From Gemmataceae bacterium (lineage in GTDB: Bacteria > Planctomycetota > Planctomycetia > Gemmatales > Gemmataceae): a stretch of 44,620 nt of DNA. The DNA is taken from NCBI GenBank assembly GCA_028288765.1, contig JAQGHQ010000555.1:1-44620 (forward strand), in the 5' to 3' direction. A program made the translations under genes and the position numbers. Below, piece by piece: positions 31,791-40,133 of this stretch; positions within the stretch are counted from its first letter, which is position 1, and every line of letters starts with the position of its first letter. The notes beneath the pieces are model-generated. The model searched no databases. It worked only from the letters and a program-made list of their open reading frames with translations, and was not told where the DNA came from.

Positions 31791-33341
31791 TCAAAGCATG
31801 AAGCCCCGATCGAGCAGGCGCTCCCGCAGTCGCTCGAGGCCCTCGCCGATCCGCTTCGCGATCGACCCGCGCGGCAAGCCGATCGCGCGGGCCGCCTCCG
31901 CGTGGGTCCGGCCGTCGAAATAGCACAGGACCAGCGGTAACCGATACTTTTCCGGCAACCGCTGGAGCTCTTCGCTCAGCGCCCGCCGCAGCTCCTCCTG
32001 GTCGAGGACGTCGGAGAAGGTGCTCGCACCCCGGGGCGATCGCTCGACAGCGTCCTGCTCGCGGCGGCGCTGCCGGTCCTCGGCGGCCCGGTACCGCAAG
32101 GCCAGATGATAGGCGACCTTGTAGAGCCAGCCGGCCAGGGTGCCCCGCCCGTCGAGCATGCCGGCCCGGCGGGCGAGCACCAGGAACGTGGCCTGGGATG
32201 CATCCTGGGCCCGGTGCGCATCGCCCAACACTTGCACGCAGACACCGCGCACGAAGCGCTCGTGCCTCTGGACCAGCGCCGTGAAGGCCGCCTGTTCCCG
32301 GCCGGCGACGAACCGCCGCAACAGCGACCCGTCGGGCAACTCGGCCAGTGACTGCTGGACCTCGTTCGAGGGACTCGAACGGTCTCCCGCGCCGGCCTGG
32401 GGAGACCGGGCACCGACTCCATTCGTCCAGACCGAGACCTCGTCGGGATTGCCCTGGGAGGAGAGGGTGGCGGCGCCGTCCGTGCTTCCGGATTGGGTGG
32501 CGAGGTTCGCCCCGGCGGCACCGCCGATTGGAAGGACCGGCGATGTTATGGCCGGGACGGCCGGGGCACCGGAACCCGCCTGAGCTTCCGGTGTGGCTGT
32601 CGGTCGGGCCTGGGGGAAGAGACCCGGGCCGACGTAAGCAATGCCACCGGGGTCAGATCGGGCAATCGTCGTATCGGGAAGGGCACCGCCTCCGACCGGA
32701 CTCGGAGGCGACGCCGTGATCGCGCCGCCGAGCTTATTAGGGAAAGCGGTTGCGGGTGAAGGAGCCAGCGACCGGGGCGGCGGTACACCGGGACCGGGCG
32801 TTATGGCGAGCGGAGATGAAGTCGGATCTTGTTGGACAACATTAACCGCCACCTCGGTAATGATCGGCTGCTGCTGAGCAGGAGATGGGTTCGCTGGCGG
32901 CTGAGGGGAATCGGGGGGAGGAACTGACGAAGGGCCGCCAGCGTGTGCCGCCGCCGAAGCAGGGGGGGGAATAGATAGATTTGTCTGGAAGGCATCGCGC
33001 GGGACCGCAGGAAGGGCATCGCGCAGGACCGCAGGAACTGCATCGAGCTTTTGGAGGTCTTCGACAACCCTGTCCAGTCCCGCGCTGCTGAAATCAGATG
33101 TGAATGTAATCGTGATGTTGAAGGTGGTCGAACGGGTCGACGTGTTCGCACTCGTATCGCTGGAAATAATGGAGACAGTGGCCTCCGGCAGCGCGATCAA
33201 CGTTGTCGAGGCGACCGTACGATCTTCAAGCAGCTCGAGGCGCAGGCGACCCCGCACTCGCCGAGTCGGGCGAGTCGAAAGTCGTAAGTGTCGGCCCGAC
33301 ACCATCTCCCGGACCAGGGCGCTGAACCAGTTTGGAATCAT
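31791..33341 (-). CDS. ECF sigma factor with an export-motif, Pro-rich N-terminal extension
   Basis: A 516-aa protein. The ATG at 33339-33341, with aggaga just upstream, is preferred to the TTG at 33359. Residues from about 330 are an ECF sigma factor: LPDGSLLRRFVAGREQAAFT, RHERFVRGVCVQVLGDAHRA, QDASQATFLVLARRA (the sigma-2 motif), GTLAGWLYKVAYHLALR and sigma-4 LQRLPEKYRLPLVLCYFDGR followed by HAEAARAIGLPRGSIAKRIG. It ends GFML; the C-terminal extension seen in some planctomycete ECF groups is absent. The first 51 residues (MIPNWFSALVREMVSG...RLRLELLEDRTVAST) match the N-terminal motif of exported planctomycete proteins, and 51-330 is beta-rich then Pro/Ala-rich. The frame is continuous. A sigma factor should be cytoplasmic, so the combination is surprising. 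Confidence 0.8.
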   Translation of the reverse strand: MIPNWFSALVREMVSGRHLRLSTRPTRRVRGRLRLELLEDRTVASTTLIALPEATVSIISSDTSANTSTRSTTFNITITFTSDFSSAGLDRVVEDLQKLDAVPAVLRDALPAVPRDAFQTNLSIPPPASAAAHAGGPSSVPPPDSPQPPANPSPAQQQPIITEVAVNVVQQDPTSSPLAITPGPGVPPPRSLAPSPATAFPNKLGGAITASPPSPVGGGALPDTTIARSDPGGIAYVGPGLFPQARPTATPEAQAGSGAPAVPAITSPVLPIGGAAGANLATQSGSTDGAATLSSQGNPDEVSVWTNGVGARSPQAGAGDRSSPSNEVQQSLAELPDGSLLRRFVAGREQAAFTALVQRHERFVRGVCVQVLGDAHRAQDASQATFLVLARRAGMLDGRGTLAGWLYKVAYHLALRYRAAEDRQRRREQDAVERSPRGASTFSDVLDQEELRRALSEELQRLPEKYRLPLVLCYFDGRTHAEAARAIGLPRGSIAKRIGEGLERLRERLLDRGFML

Positions 33342-33762
33342 CGGGCTCTCCTGACCCAAACAGCCTCGTCGGTGACGCTTGACTACGAATTCCGGAAAAT
33401 ATTCTTTCCGCTCCGAACGAATATCCTGCGCAGGTCTCGTGCGGACGCGCCCGGATCACTCTTGTCGGGTAGACCCATCGCCCACCACGGCAGGATATGG
33501 AATGTCCGACCCGGGCGGGTGTCTCTGCGAGCTGATCTCACCCCCGGGCGACCGCCGCGATCTCCTCGTCGACTGCCGGGGCGATGGCCCGCCTGTCCGC
33601 GTGTGCTCTTGGTGGGGGCCAGGGCCGATAAAGACGAATCCCGGTTCGTCTTCGAGCCGGCACACCTCCCGGGGTACACTACAGCAGTCCCAGCTCGTCC
33701 CGCGAGATGGATTCGGCCGCGACCGCTCGGGCTCGCGCGGATAGTGCGTTTCATCTAGGAGC

Positions 33763-33783
33763 TGGGGCTGTTTTTCAGCCCCA
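33763..33783 (+). terminator. Hairpin with T-loop
   Basis: tggggctg (33763-33770) pairs with cagcccca (33776-33783) around a ttttt loop. It is stable, but the T-run is in the loop rather than after the stem, and no gene on either strand ends nearby, so it is more likely part of the adjoining repeat. Confidence 0.35.
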
Positions 33784-33835
33784 ACGGGACGTCCGCCGAT
33801 GGCCAGGGCGTGAGCCGATCAGGGCGTGAGCCCCG
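33776..33835. repeat. Degenerate copy of the 44541-44620 palindrome family
   Basis: Two direct copies of cagggcgtgagcc lie at 33804-33816 and 33820-33832, after gccccaacgggac. These strings match parts of the reverse complement of the element at the window's right end (gccccaacggggcgg and cccagggcgtgagccctggg). Confidence 0.6.
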
Positions 33836-34087
33836 GGGATTCGAACATCCGACCAGCTGGTGCCCTGAAACCGCGATCGTGCATCATCCGTCCGCCCGTC
33901 GGTCACCCCTTCGGAGCTGCCAACCATCCGGCCCCAGTCGACCAGTACCGCTCAATGGATCTCTGCTGGGGCGGGCCTCCGACCGTGCGTGGTACGGGAT
34001 CGGGGTGCGGGCTGGGGATTGGATTGCTGGCCCGACCGGGTCTCTCGGCGACGAAGGAGGGCACGGGCGCTGGGTTGGGAGGTACGC

Positions 34088-34337
34088 ATTTGCGGAACGA
34101 ACCCAATCTACACCGTTCCTTCACAAACAGATGGCGCGACATCGCCGCTCGGGAGGTTATTTTTGCAGAACGAACCCAATCCGGGATGGCATTCTACTCG
34201 ACGTCGATGCGACATCATTACCTGTGTGGGGCGGGCGATCGGTTTTGCGGAACGAAGCCAATCGACATCGGGCCTTCACGATCCCGGTCTGTCCCCCGCG
34301 CCGTCTGGAGGGATGAATTTTGCCAAACGAAGCCAAT
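34088..34337 (+). repeat. Second cluster of the 'ggaacgaacccaat' repeat
   Basis: Cores ending at 34107, 34180, 34262 and 34337 read ttgcggaacgaacccaat, ttgcagaacgaacccaat, ttgcggaacgaagccaat and ttgccaaacgaagccaat. Spacing is 73, 82 and 75 bp. The last two copies also share the next 20 bases (cgacatcgggccttcac...). Strand and core match the 84-bp array at 219-554, but here the DNA is non-coding and spacing is not a multiple of three. Confidence 0.8.
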
Positions 34338-34500
34338 CGACATCGGGCCTTCACAATTCGCATCTGCCTGGTGTCGGGGACCAAGAACTGACCGCTCGCG
34401 GAGCGAGCTGCCTACTTTCACAGACCCCGGATTGGCGCTACCCCCGCCGGGCTCCCGTATGAGATGCTGGAAGCGCCCTCCACCCCCCGAGTTCCGCCAC

Positions 34501-35946
34501 ATGCGAACCACGCTGCCCGCGCTCATCTCACTCGTCCTGCTCTCCACCCCCGCGTTCGCGCAGAAGGACCTGACTGTCAAGGCCGCCGCGTCTCACGCCG
34601 AGGCGAACTGGCCGATCGCCCTCAAAATCTGGAACTGGGCCGAGCCCGGATACCAGGAAAAGAAATCGGCCGCCGCCCTCGCCGACGCGGCCGAGAAGGC
34701 CGGGTTCGCGGTCAAGCGGGGCGTTGCCGGCATCCCGACCGCGTTCGTCGCCGAGTTCGGGACCGGCAAGCCGATCGTCGGCATCCTCGGCGAGTACGAC
34801 GCCCTCCCGGAACTGACCCAGGACGCGGCCCCGTTCCGCAAGCAGCGCGACGAAGGGAATGGGTACGGGCACGCCTGCGGGCACCACCTGTTCGGGGTCG
34901 CGTCCCTGTCGGCGAGTCTCGCGGTCGCCGAGCAGATCAAGGCCGGGAAAATCGCGGGCACGGTCCGGTTCTACGGGTGCCCGGCGGAAGAAGGCGGGGC
35001 GGCGAAGGCGTTCATGACCCGGGCCGGCCTGTTCGCCGACTGCGACACCGTGCTCCACTGGCACCCGGCGAGCCGGAACGCCGCGGGGGACCAGTCGTGT
35101 CTCGCCCGGATCGCGGTCAAGTTCCGGTTCCACGGGGTCGCGTCGCACGCCGCCGGGTCGCCGGAGAAGGGGCGGTCGGCCCTTGATGCGCTCGAACTCA
35201 CCAGCCACGCCTCGGAGCTCCTCCGCGAACACTGCCCGGACTTCACCCGCATCCACCACACGATCACGAGCGGCGGCGGGGCCCCGAACGTCGTCCCCGA
35301 GTTCGCCGAGGGGTTCTTCTACGTCCGCCACCCGAAGGCCGAGGTCGTTCAGAAGCTCTACCCCCGGCTCCTGAAGTGTGCCCAGGGCGGGGCCCTCGCG
35401 ACCGAGACGAGGCTGGAAGTGGTGTACCTCGGCGGGACGATGGAGATCCTGCCGAACGACACCCTCGCCCGGACGACCCGGAAGAACCTGACCGCCATCA
35501 ACGACCTGAGGTACGACGCGGAGGAGACGAAATTCGCCCTGCGGCTCCAGGAGACCTTCCCGGACAAGGCCGCCCTCGACTCGCTCGGCAAGGTCGACGA
35601 CGTCTCCGGGAAGACGGGGATGGGCTCGACCGACGTGGGCGACGTGTCGTGGGTCGTGCCCACGACCGGGTTCTCGACCGCGTGCTGGGTGCCGGGGACG
35701 CAGGCCCACTCGTGGCAGGCGGTGGCGTGCGGCGGGACGACGATCGGGAAGAAGGGGATGACGCTCGCCGCCCGGACGCTCGCGGCCACCGCCTACGACC
35801 TGTACGCCGACCCGGCGCTGGTCGCCGCCGCGAAGGAGGAGCACCGGCAGCGGCTCGCCGGGCGGAAGTACACGCCGATGCTGGACAAGGACCAGAAACC
35901 GCCGCTCGACTACCGCGACCCGCCGAAACGGGGTGGGAAAGAGTAA
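34501..35946 (+). CDS. Secreted M20 family amidohydrolase (AbgB-like)
   Basis: A 481-aa protein. The ATG at 34501 gives a signal peptide MRTTLPALISLVLLSTPAFA before QKDLTV. M20 hallmarks are WAEPGYQEKKSA, FVAEFGTGKPIVGILGEYDA, the metal ligands in NGYGHACGHHLFGVA and the catalytic Glu in GCPAEEGGAAKAFM; the dimerisation-type domain contains FHGVASHAAGSPEKGRSALD. Later regions (TGMGSTDVGDVSWVVPT and PGTQAHSWQAVACGG) closely follow AbgB, the p-aminobenzoyl-glutamate hydrolase subunit, rather than classical carboxypeptidases. Two divalent metals are expected. The substrate is probably an amide outside the cytoplasm; AbgA is not nearby. It is followed by the palindrome at 35973. Confidence 0.85.
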   Translation: MRTTLPALISLVLLSTPAFAQKDLTVKAAASHAEANWPIALKIWNWAEPGYQEKKSAAALADAAEKAGFAVKRGVAGIPTAFVAEFGTGKPIVGILGEYDALPELTQDAAPFRKQRDEGNGYGHACGHHLFGVASLSASLAVAEQIKAGKIAGTVRFYGCPAEEGGAAKAFMTRAGLFADCDTVLHWHPASRNAAGDQSCLARIAVKFRFHGVASHAAGSPEKGRSALDALELTSHASELLREHCPDFTRIHHTITSGGGAPNVVPEFAEGFFYVRHPKAEVVQKLYPRLLKCAQGGALATETRLEVVYLGGTMEILPNDTLARTTRKNLTAINDLRYDAEETKFALRLQETFPDKAALDSLGKVDDVSGKTGMGSTDVGDVSWVVPTTGFSTACWVPGTQAHSWQAVACGGTTIGKKGMTLAARTLAATAYDLYADPALVAAAKEEHRQRLAGRKYTPMLDKDQKPPLDYRDPPKRGGKE

Positions 35947-35972
35947 GACGATGTGGGGAAGAGTAAAACGAT

Positions 35973-36087
35973 TTAACCACAGAGTCACAGAGGACACAGA
36001 GAAGAATCAAAGAGATAGTTAATAAATGAAGTGTTGACTGCCTTCTCCGTATTTCTTCCTCTGTGCTCTCTATGACTCTGTGGTTAA
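35973..36087. repeat. Inverted repeat 'ttaaccacagagtca...'
   Basis: The left arm begins ttaaccacagagtcacagag (35973) and the right arm ends with its near complement tgactctgtggttaa (36087); the arms pair over about 29 bp with a few mismatches around an AT-rich loop. The AT-rich loop is unlike the surrounding genome. A 'ccacagag' palindrome of this kind is widespread in several bacterial phyla (recollection). It lies in the gap before the DUF1501 gene. Confidence 0.85.
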
Positions 36088-36108
36088 TCCGGGTTTGGAA
36101 CGACTGCC

Positions 36109-37521
36109 ATGCTCCGGATCGAAGATCCCTCGACTCCCCTCCGCGACCGCGTCACCCGCCGCGAGGTCCTGACCGTCGGCGGGCTGACCGCGCTCGGGCT
36201 CGGACTGCCGACGCTCCTGCGTGCGGAAACCGGAGCATCGCGCCCGCGCCTCGCCGGGGGCAGCTCGTTCGGCCGGGCGAAGGCGTGCATCCTGTTGTGG
36301 ATGGGCGGCGGGCCGCCGCAGCACGAGACCTGGGACCCGAAGCCGGACGCGCCGGCCGAGGTCCGCGGCGAGTTCAAGCCGATCGCGACGCCCGTCACCG
36401 GCCTGCGGGTCGGCGAACTGATGCCGCTGGTCGCCGCCCAGGCGGAGAAGGTGTGCGTGGTGCGGGCCGTCTCGACCGGGGTGAATGCCCATTCGTCGAG
36501 CGGGTACTGGGTGCTCACCGGGGTGCCGCACCCGCGGGGCGACGTCGAGGTGGCCGGGCAGATCACCGCCGGCGACTGGCCGTGCGTCGGGGCGGTGGTC
36601 CGGCACTTCACCCCGCCGCGGAAAGGACTCCCGCCGGCGGTCACGCTCCCGGAACACATCTTCAACAATCCGAACGACCTCTGGCCGGGGCAGAACGCCG
36701 GGTTCCTCGGCCGGGCGGCCGACCCCTGGCTCGTCCACTGCGACCCGGCCCGGCCGGACTTTGATTTGAGAGAGGTCGGCCCGCCGCCGGACGTGACCGC
36801 GGTGCGGTTCGACGACCGCCGCGGCCTGCTCGACCAGGTGAACCGCCATCTCGACGGCGTGGCCGGGTCCGGGGCGATGGCCCGGTACGGCGGGCACACC
36901 CGGCAGGCGTTCGACATCGTCGCGGACCGGGCCGCCCGGCGGGCGTTCGACCTGACCGCCGAGCCGGCCCGGGTGCGGGACCGGTACGGCCGGCACAAGT
37001 TCGGCCAGAGCTGCCTGCTCGCCCGCCGGCTGGTCGAGGCCGGGGTCCGGCTGGTGCAGGTGAACTGGCCGCGGGAGCCGGGCGACAGCAGCTCGGGCAA
37101 CCCGGTCTGGGACACACACTCGAAGAACGCCGACCGGCTGAAGACGGCCCTGATGCCGCCGATGGACCGGGCGTATTCCGCGCTGCTCGAAGACCTCGGC
37201 CAGCGGGGGCTGCTCGCCGAGACACTGGTGGTGTGGGTCGGGGAGTTCGGGCGGACGCCGAAGATCAACGGGGCGGGCGGGCGGGACCACTGGGGGGAGG
37301 TCTTCCCGGCGGTGCTGGCCGGCGGCGGGGTGCGGGGTGGGCAGGTGATCGGGGCGAGCGACAAGATCGGCGGGCACCCGACCGACGGCCGGGTCCGGCC
37401 GGAAGACCTGACCGCGACCGTGTTCCACTGCCTCGGCATCCCGCCGGACGCGGAGATCCGCGACCCGCTCGGCCGCCCCCTGCCCGTCAGCCGGGGAGAG
37501 GTAATCGGGAAGGCGGTTTGA
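36109..37521 (+). CDS. DUF1501 domain-containing protein, Tat-exported
   Basis: A 470-aa protein of the DUF1501 family, related to alkaline-phosphatase/sulfatase folds and abundant in Planctomycetes. A Tat-type signal is visible: TRREVLTVGGLTALGLGLPT. Family landmarks are KACILLWMGGGPPQHETWDP, RVGELMPLVAAQAEKVCVVR, VNAHSSSGYWVLTG, RDRYGRHKFGQSCLLARRLV, VQVNWP, VWDTHSKNADRLK, LVVWVGEFGRTPKING and GRDHWGEVFPAVLAGGGVRG. In planctomycetes these genes are often paired with DUF1553 or DUF1549 cytochrome-like genes; no such partner is visible here. It is expected to act outside the cytoplasm. Enzymatic activity is not established for the family. Confidence 0.9.
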   Translation: MLRIEDPSTPLRDRVTRREVLTVGGLTALGLGLPTLLRAETGASRPRLAGGSSFGRAKACILLWMGGGPPQHETWDPKPDAPAEVRGEFKPIATPVTGLRVGELMPLVAAQAEKVCVVRAVSTGVNAHSSSGYWVLTGVPHPRGDVEVAGQITAGDWPCVGAVVRHFTPPRKGLPPAVTLPEHIFNNPNDLWPGQNAGFLGRAADPWLVHCDPARPDFDLREVGPPPDVTAVRFDDRRGLLDQVNRHLDGVAGSGAMARYGGHTRQAFDIVADRAARRAFDLTAEPARVRDRYGRHKFGQSCLLARRLVEAGVRLVQVNWPREPGDSSSGNPVWDTHSKNADRLKTALMPPMDRAYSALLEDLGQRGLLAETLVVWVGEFGRTPKINGAGGRDHWGEVFPAVLAGGGVRGGQVIGASDKIGGHPTDGRVRPEDLTATVFHCLGIPPDAEIRDPLGRPLPVSRGEVIGKAV

Positions 37522-37533
37522 GACCAAGAGGAG

Positions 37534-37645
37534 GATTCACCACAGGGCCACGGAGAGCAAAACACCGAGGATAGTGGGAGAACATTCGTTCTCTATCTAT
37601 CGCGCGTATTTATTCTGTCACATATGTAACTCTATGGTGAATCAC
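37534..37645. repeat. Degenerate copy of the 'ttcaccacag...' inverted repeat
   Basis: gattcaccacagggccac (37534) pairs imperfectly with a right arm ending ctctatggtgaatcac (near 37645). Inside it is a 6-bp stem, gagaac..gttctc, and AT-rich DNA. It is of the same kind as 35973-36087 and lies just downstream of the DUF1501 gene, between convergent genes. Confidence 0.65.
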
Positions 37646-37651
37646 TCATTA

Positions 37652-38428
37652 TTACTTCAGCGGCGAGTAGTCGGTCGGCTTGAGGAACTCGGACAGGACC
37701 CCGCCCTTCTCGGTCAGCGACCCGCCGGCCTTCTCCTCCGACGCCTTCCGGGCCGCCACCCAGTCCGGGTCCTGGCCGAACGCGCCGAACGACGCCTTGG
37801 CCGCTTCGGGGCTCTTGTGGGCGAGCAGGTAGACGAGCGTCACGTCCGCTCCCTTCTGGTCCGGGAGCAGGTGCCAGTACACCACGTTCGTCATCCCGTG
37901 CTTCTCGAACAGCTTGATCGTGTGGTCCCGGAACCGGGCGTCGAGGCCGGCCAGGTTCCCTTTCGTGGCGGTGTACGTCCGCAACTCGAACACCCGGTCG
38001 TCCGTCCCGGCGGCGACCTTGAGGACCGGCGAGTAGTCGGTCGGGGTCAGGAACTTGACCTCCACCTTCTTGACCAGCTTCCCGGCCTTCTCGGAGTCGG
38101 CCAGGGCCTGCTTCCAGTCCGGGTCTTGCTGGAACGTGGCCCACGACTTGTCCCGGGCCTCCTTGCTCGGGTACGAGAGGAAGTAGACCAGCTTCTCGTC
38201 CTTGTTGTCGCCGACCGGGACGAAGTACCCGACGTTCGTCATCCCGTGCTTCTCGAACAGCTTGACCGTGTGGTCCCGGAACCGGGCCTGCAGGGCGTCG
38301 AGCTTGCCGGGGGCGGCGTAGTACACCCGCATCTCGTACACGCGGGTGTCCTTCTTGTCGGCGGCGGGCGCGGCTGGGGTCATGGCGAGCATCGCGGCGA
38401 AGGTGAGGGCGGGGAGGACCAGGCGCAT
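37652..38428 (-). CDS. Secreted NIPSNAP family protein, two domains
   Basis: A 258-aa protein. MRLVLPALTFAAMLAMTPAA is a signal peptide, cleaved near PAAPAADKK. Two NIPSNAP domains follow: VYEMRVYYAAPGKLDALQAR / HTVKLFEKHGMTNVGYFVPV and VFELRTYTATKGNLAGLDAR / HTIKLFEKHGMTNVVYWHLL, an internal duplication. The ferredoxin-like dimeric alpha/beta-barrel fold is expected. NIPSNAP proteins have no firmly known bacterial function, but exported ones are common in planctomycetes. It is followed by convergent DUF1501 with the degenerate palindrome between. Confidence 0.85.
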   Translation of the reverse strand: MRLVLPALTFAAMLAMTPAAPAADKKDTRVYEMRVYYAAPGKLDALQARFRDHTVKLFEKHGMTNVGYFVPVGDNKDEKLVYFLSYPSKEARDKSWATFQQDPDWKQALADSEKAGKLVKKVEVKFLTPTDYSPVLKVAAGTDDRVFELRTYTATKGNLAGLDARFRDHTIKLFEKHGMTNVVYWHLLPDQKGADVTLVYLLAHKSPEAAKASFGAFGQDPDWVAARKASEEKAGGSLTEKGGVLSEFLKPTDYSPLK

Positions 38429-38570
38429 GAGATGCAGCTCCCGGGTGAGGGTGGGTGCGCGGGCGGGTCGTCCGCCCGTATGATTCTGGGAAGTGGGGCC
38501 GGATCGGACAAGAATCGGCGGCGGAACGAAAACCGCGGGGCGACGTACCGGTGGCCCCGATCGCCCGCGG

Positions 38571-39020
38571 TTACTGCTCTTTCGGCAGCTGGGGCAGGAC
38601 CTTCGGGTCCGCGTACCGGGCCGGGTCCTTCTCGAACCGCTGCTTCGCGACCTCGTTGAATACGTACACCTTCACCCCCTTGTACATCACGACCGGGTCC
38701 TTCGCGGACACCTTCCGCTCCTTGTACACCGGGCAGTACACCTGATCGATCCCCCGCTTCGGCAGCTCCTTGCCCGCCAGCCCGGGGACGAGCTTCGGGT
38801 CGAGGTACGCGGCCGGGTCGCGCTTGAACTTGGCCACGCACGTGTCGCAGCAGAGGAGCACCTTCACCCCCTTGTACTCGACCACGGTCGAGTTCTCCGG
38901 GTCCACCTCGTCCGTCGTCATGATCGGACAGAACTTCTGCTTCGCCTGGTCGTCCGCGGCGACCGGACGGGCGGCGGGAGCGAGCGCGGCAAAGAGAACG
39001 AACCAGGCGGCTCGCGGCAT
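38571..39020 (-). CDS. Secreted YHS-like metal-binding protein
   Basis: A 149-aa protein. The signal peptide MPRAAWFVLFAALAPAARPV precedes ADDQAKQKFCPIMTTDEVDP. Two similar segments follow: CPIMTTDEVDPENSTVVEYK ...VLLCCDTCVAKFKRDPAAYLD and CPVYKERKVSAKDPVVMYK ...VYVFNEVAKQRFEKDPARYAD. The pattern CP.M...V......V.YKG..V..CC..C...F..dP..Y is the YHS/heavy-metal-binding type; the second copy has lost the CC..C cysteines. Probable periplasmic copper or other metal binding. It is on the same strand as, and 142 bp upstream of, the NIPSNAP gene. Confidence 0.75.
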   Translation of the reverse strand: MPRAAWFVLFAALAPAARPVAADDQAKQKFCPIMTTDEVDPENSTVVEYKGVKVLLCCDTCVAKFKRDPAAYLDPKLVPGLAGKELPKRGIDQVYCPVYKERKVSAKDPVVMYKGVKVYVFNEVAKQRFEKDPARYADPKVLPQLPKEQ

Positions 39021-39056
39021 GAACGGAACTCCTGGTAGGAAAAGATCGTAAGGGGG

Positions 39057-39353
39057 TTAGCGGCCCGGGGCGGTGAACGGGACCGGCGGGCCGCCGGCGA
39101 GGAACGACAGCGCGATGAGCAGGAACACGATGTTCCCGATGGCCACGGCGAGGAACAGCAAGGCGAGCCGGCTGAGCTCCCGCACCCAGTCGAAGACCGA
39201 CGGGCCGGCGGCGGGCCGGGCGGGGGCCGGCGGGTCGGGGGCGGCCGCCGGGTCGTCGGCCGGCAAGGTTCCGAACCGGGACCGGATCTTCGGCGGCAAA
39301 TCGTCCCACCACTCGGACGACCCCGCCCCGTCGTGTTGGTTCCGCATCACCAT
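39057..39353 (-). CDS. Small hypothetical membrane protein
   Basis: A 98-aa protein. The N-terminus MVMRNQHDGAGSSEWWDDLP and PKIRSRFGTLPADDP are polar, a Pro/Ala linker follows, and a single membrane helix LALLFLAVAIGNIVFLLIAL ends in a short Pro-rich tail. It has no recognised family. The start could equally be the internal ATG at 39347 (MRNQHD). It lies 37 bp upstream of the YHS-like gene on the same strand, so the two may be transcribed together. Confidence 0.55.
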   Translation of the reverse strand: MVMRNQHDGAGSSEWWDDLPPKIRSRFGTLPADDPAAAPDPPAPARPAAGPSVFDWVRELSRLALLFLAVAIGNIVFLLIALSFLAGGPPVPFTAPGR

Positions 39354-39631
39354 GTGTCTTACCCCGGTGCCGCGCAGAGGTAGCAGTATTCTACCCTGCG
39401 CCGGCCGGGTGCGGTATCAGGAGTTTTTGGGCCGATCGGCCGGCGGGCCGCGGTCCGCCCGGCCGGGGGGGGTGACGGTTTCATGTCCGGACCACCTTTT
39501 ACACTGGTCGGTGGCCCCTTCCCCGCCCCCCGAAGATCGGGATAATGGGCCTGAGGAGTCTTGTCCCCATCGCCCGAGCCCGCGGGCCGAGTACGGCCCC
39601 CCGTTCACTCCCTCTCTATTGAGGGCCGCGA

Positions 39632-40114
39632 ATGTTCAACCCGTTTTCGCCCCAACATCCGCCCCAGCCGCCCGCCCTGGCGGACGCGGGCGGGCTGGTC
39701 CTCTCCCCCCTCCCGTACACCCCCCTCCGCGTCCTGTGCGTCGACGACAACCTTGACGCCGCGGACTCGCTCGGCACCTTGCTCCGGCTGGTCGGGTTCC
39801 AGGCGGTCGTCTGCCACGACGCCGCGACCGCCCTCTCGGTCGTCGCGTCATTCCACCCGGAGGCGTGTCTCCTGGACATCACCATGCCGGGCATGGACGG
39901 GTGCGAACTGGCCGGGCACCTGCGGGCCAGGCCGGGCGGCAAAGATCTCTTCCTGGCCGCAGTGACCGCCCACGGCGACCCGGACACGGTCGAGCGGGGG
40001 CGGGCCGCCGGGTTCGACCTCCATCTCGTGAAGCCCGTCGCCCCCCAACGGCTGATCGACGTGCTGTTCGAGTTCGAGCGGCGGATCCGGACGCCCGCCC
40101 CGGCCGCGGGCTGA
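39632..40114 (+). CDS. Stand-alone response regulator receiver protein
   Basis: A 160-aa protein with a 30-residue Pro-rich lead (MFNPFSPQHPPQPPAL...) and a single receiver domain: acidic pair in VLCVDDNLDAADSL, phosphoacceptor Asp in LLDITMPGMDG near 89, Thr in AAVTAHGDP and Lys in LHLVKPVAP. There is no output domain; the end (ERRIRTPAPAAG) is short. Such single-receiver proteins usually pass phosphate to or interact with a histidine kinase or chemotaxis-like partner; none is adjacent. The closing FDLHLVKPVAPQRLIDVLFE helix is normal. The ATG at 39632 fits; a shorter start is possible but no better. Confidence 0.85.
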   Translation: MFNPFSPQHPPQPPALADAGGLVLSPLPYTPLRVLCVDDNLDAADSLGTLLRLVGFQAVVCHDAATALSVVASFHPEACLLDITMPGMDGCELAGHLRARPGGKDLFLAAVTAHGDPDTVERGRAAGFDLHLVKPVAPQRLIDVLFEFERRIRTPAPAAG

Positions 40115-40133
40115 CCGCGGACCGGCTCCGGTG

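Larger units (their letters stand above)
33342..34500. other. 1.16-kb region without a convincing gene
   Basis: Several overlapping frames exist but none shows family resemblance, a ribosome site or consistent codon use. It holds a terminator-like hairpin (33763), a degenerate repeat (33776-33835) and the second 'ggaacgaacccaat' cluster (34088-34337). A promoter for the amidohydrolase gene must lie near 34400-34500, but none is identifiable. Confidence 0.6.

Noticed and set aside
33379..33744. 121-aa plus-strand frame in the gene-free region
   Set aside because: No family resemblance, irregular codon use, and an equally long frame lies opposite; not supported as a gene.
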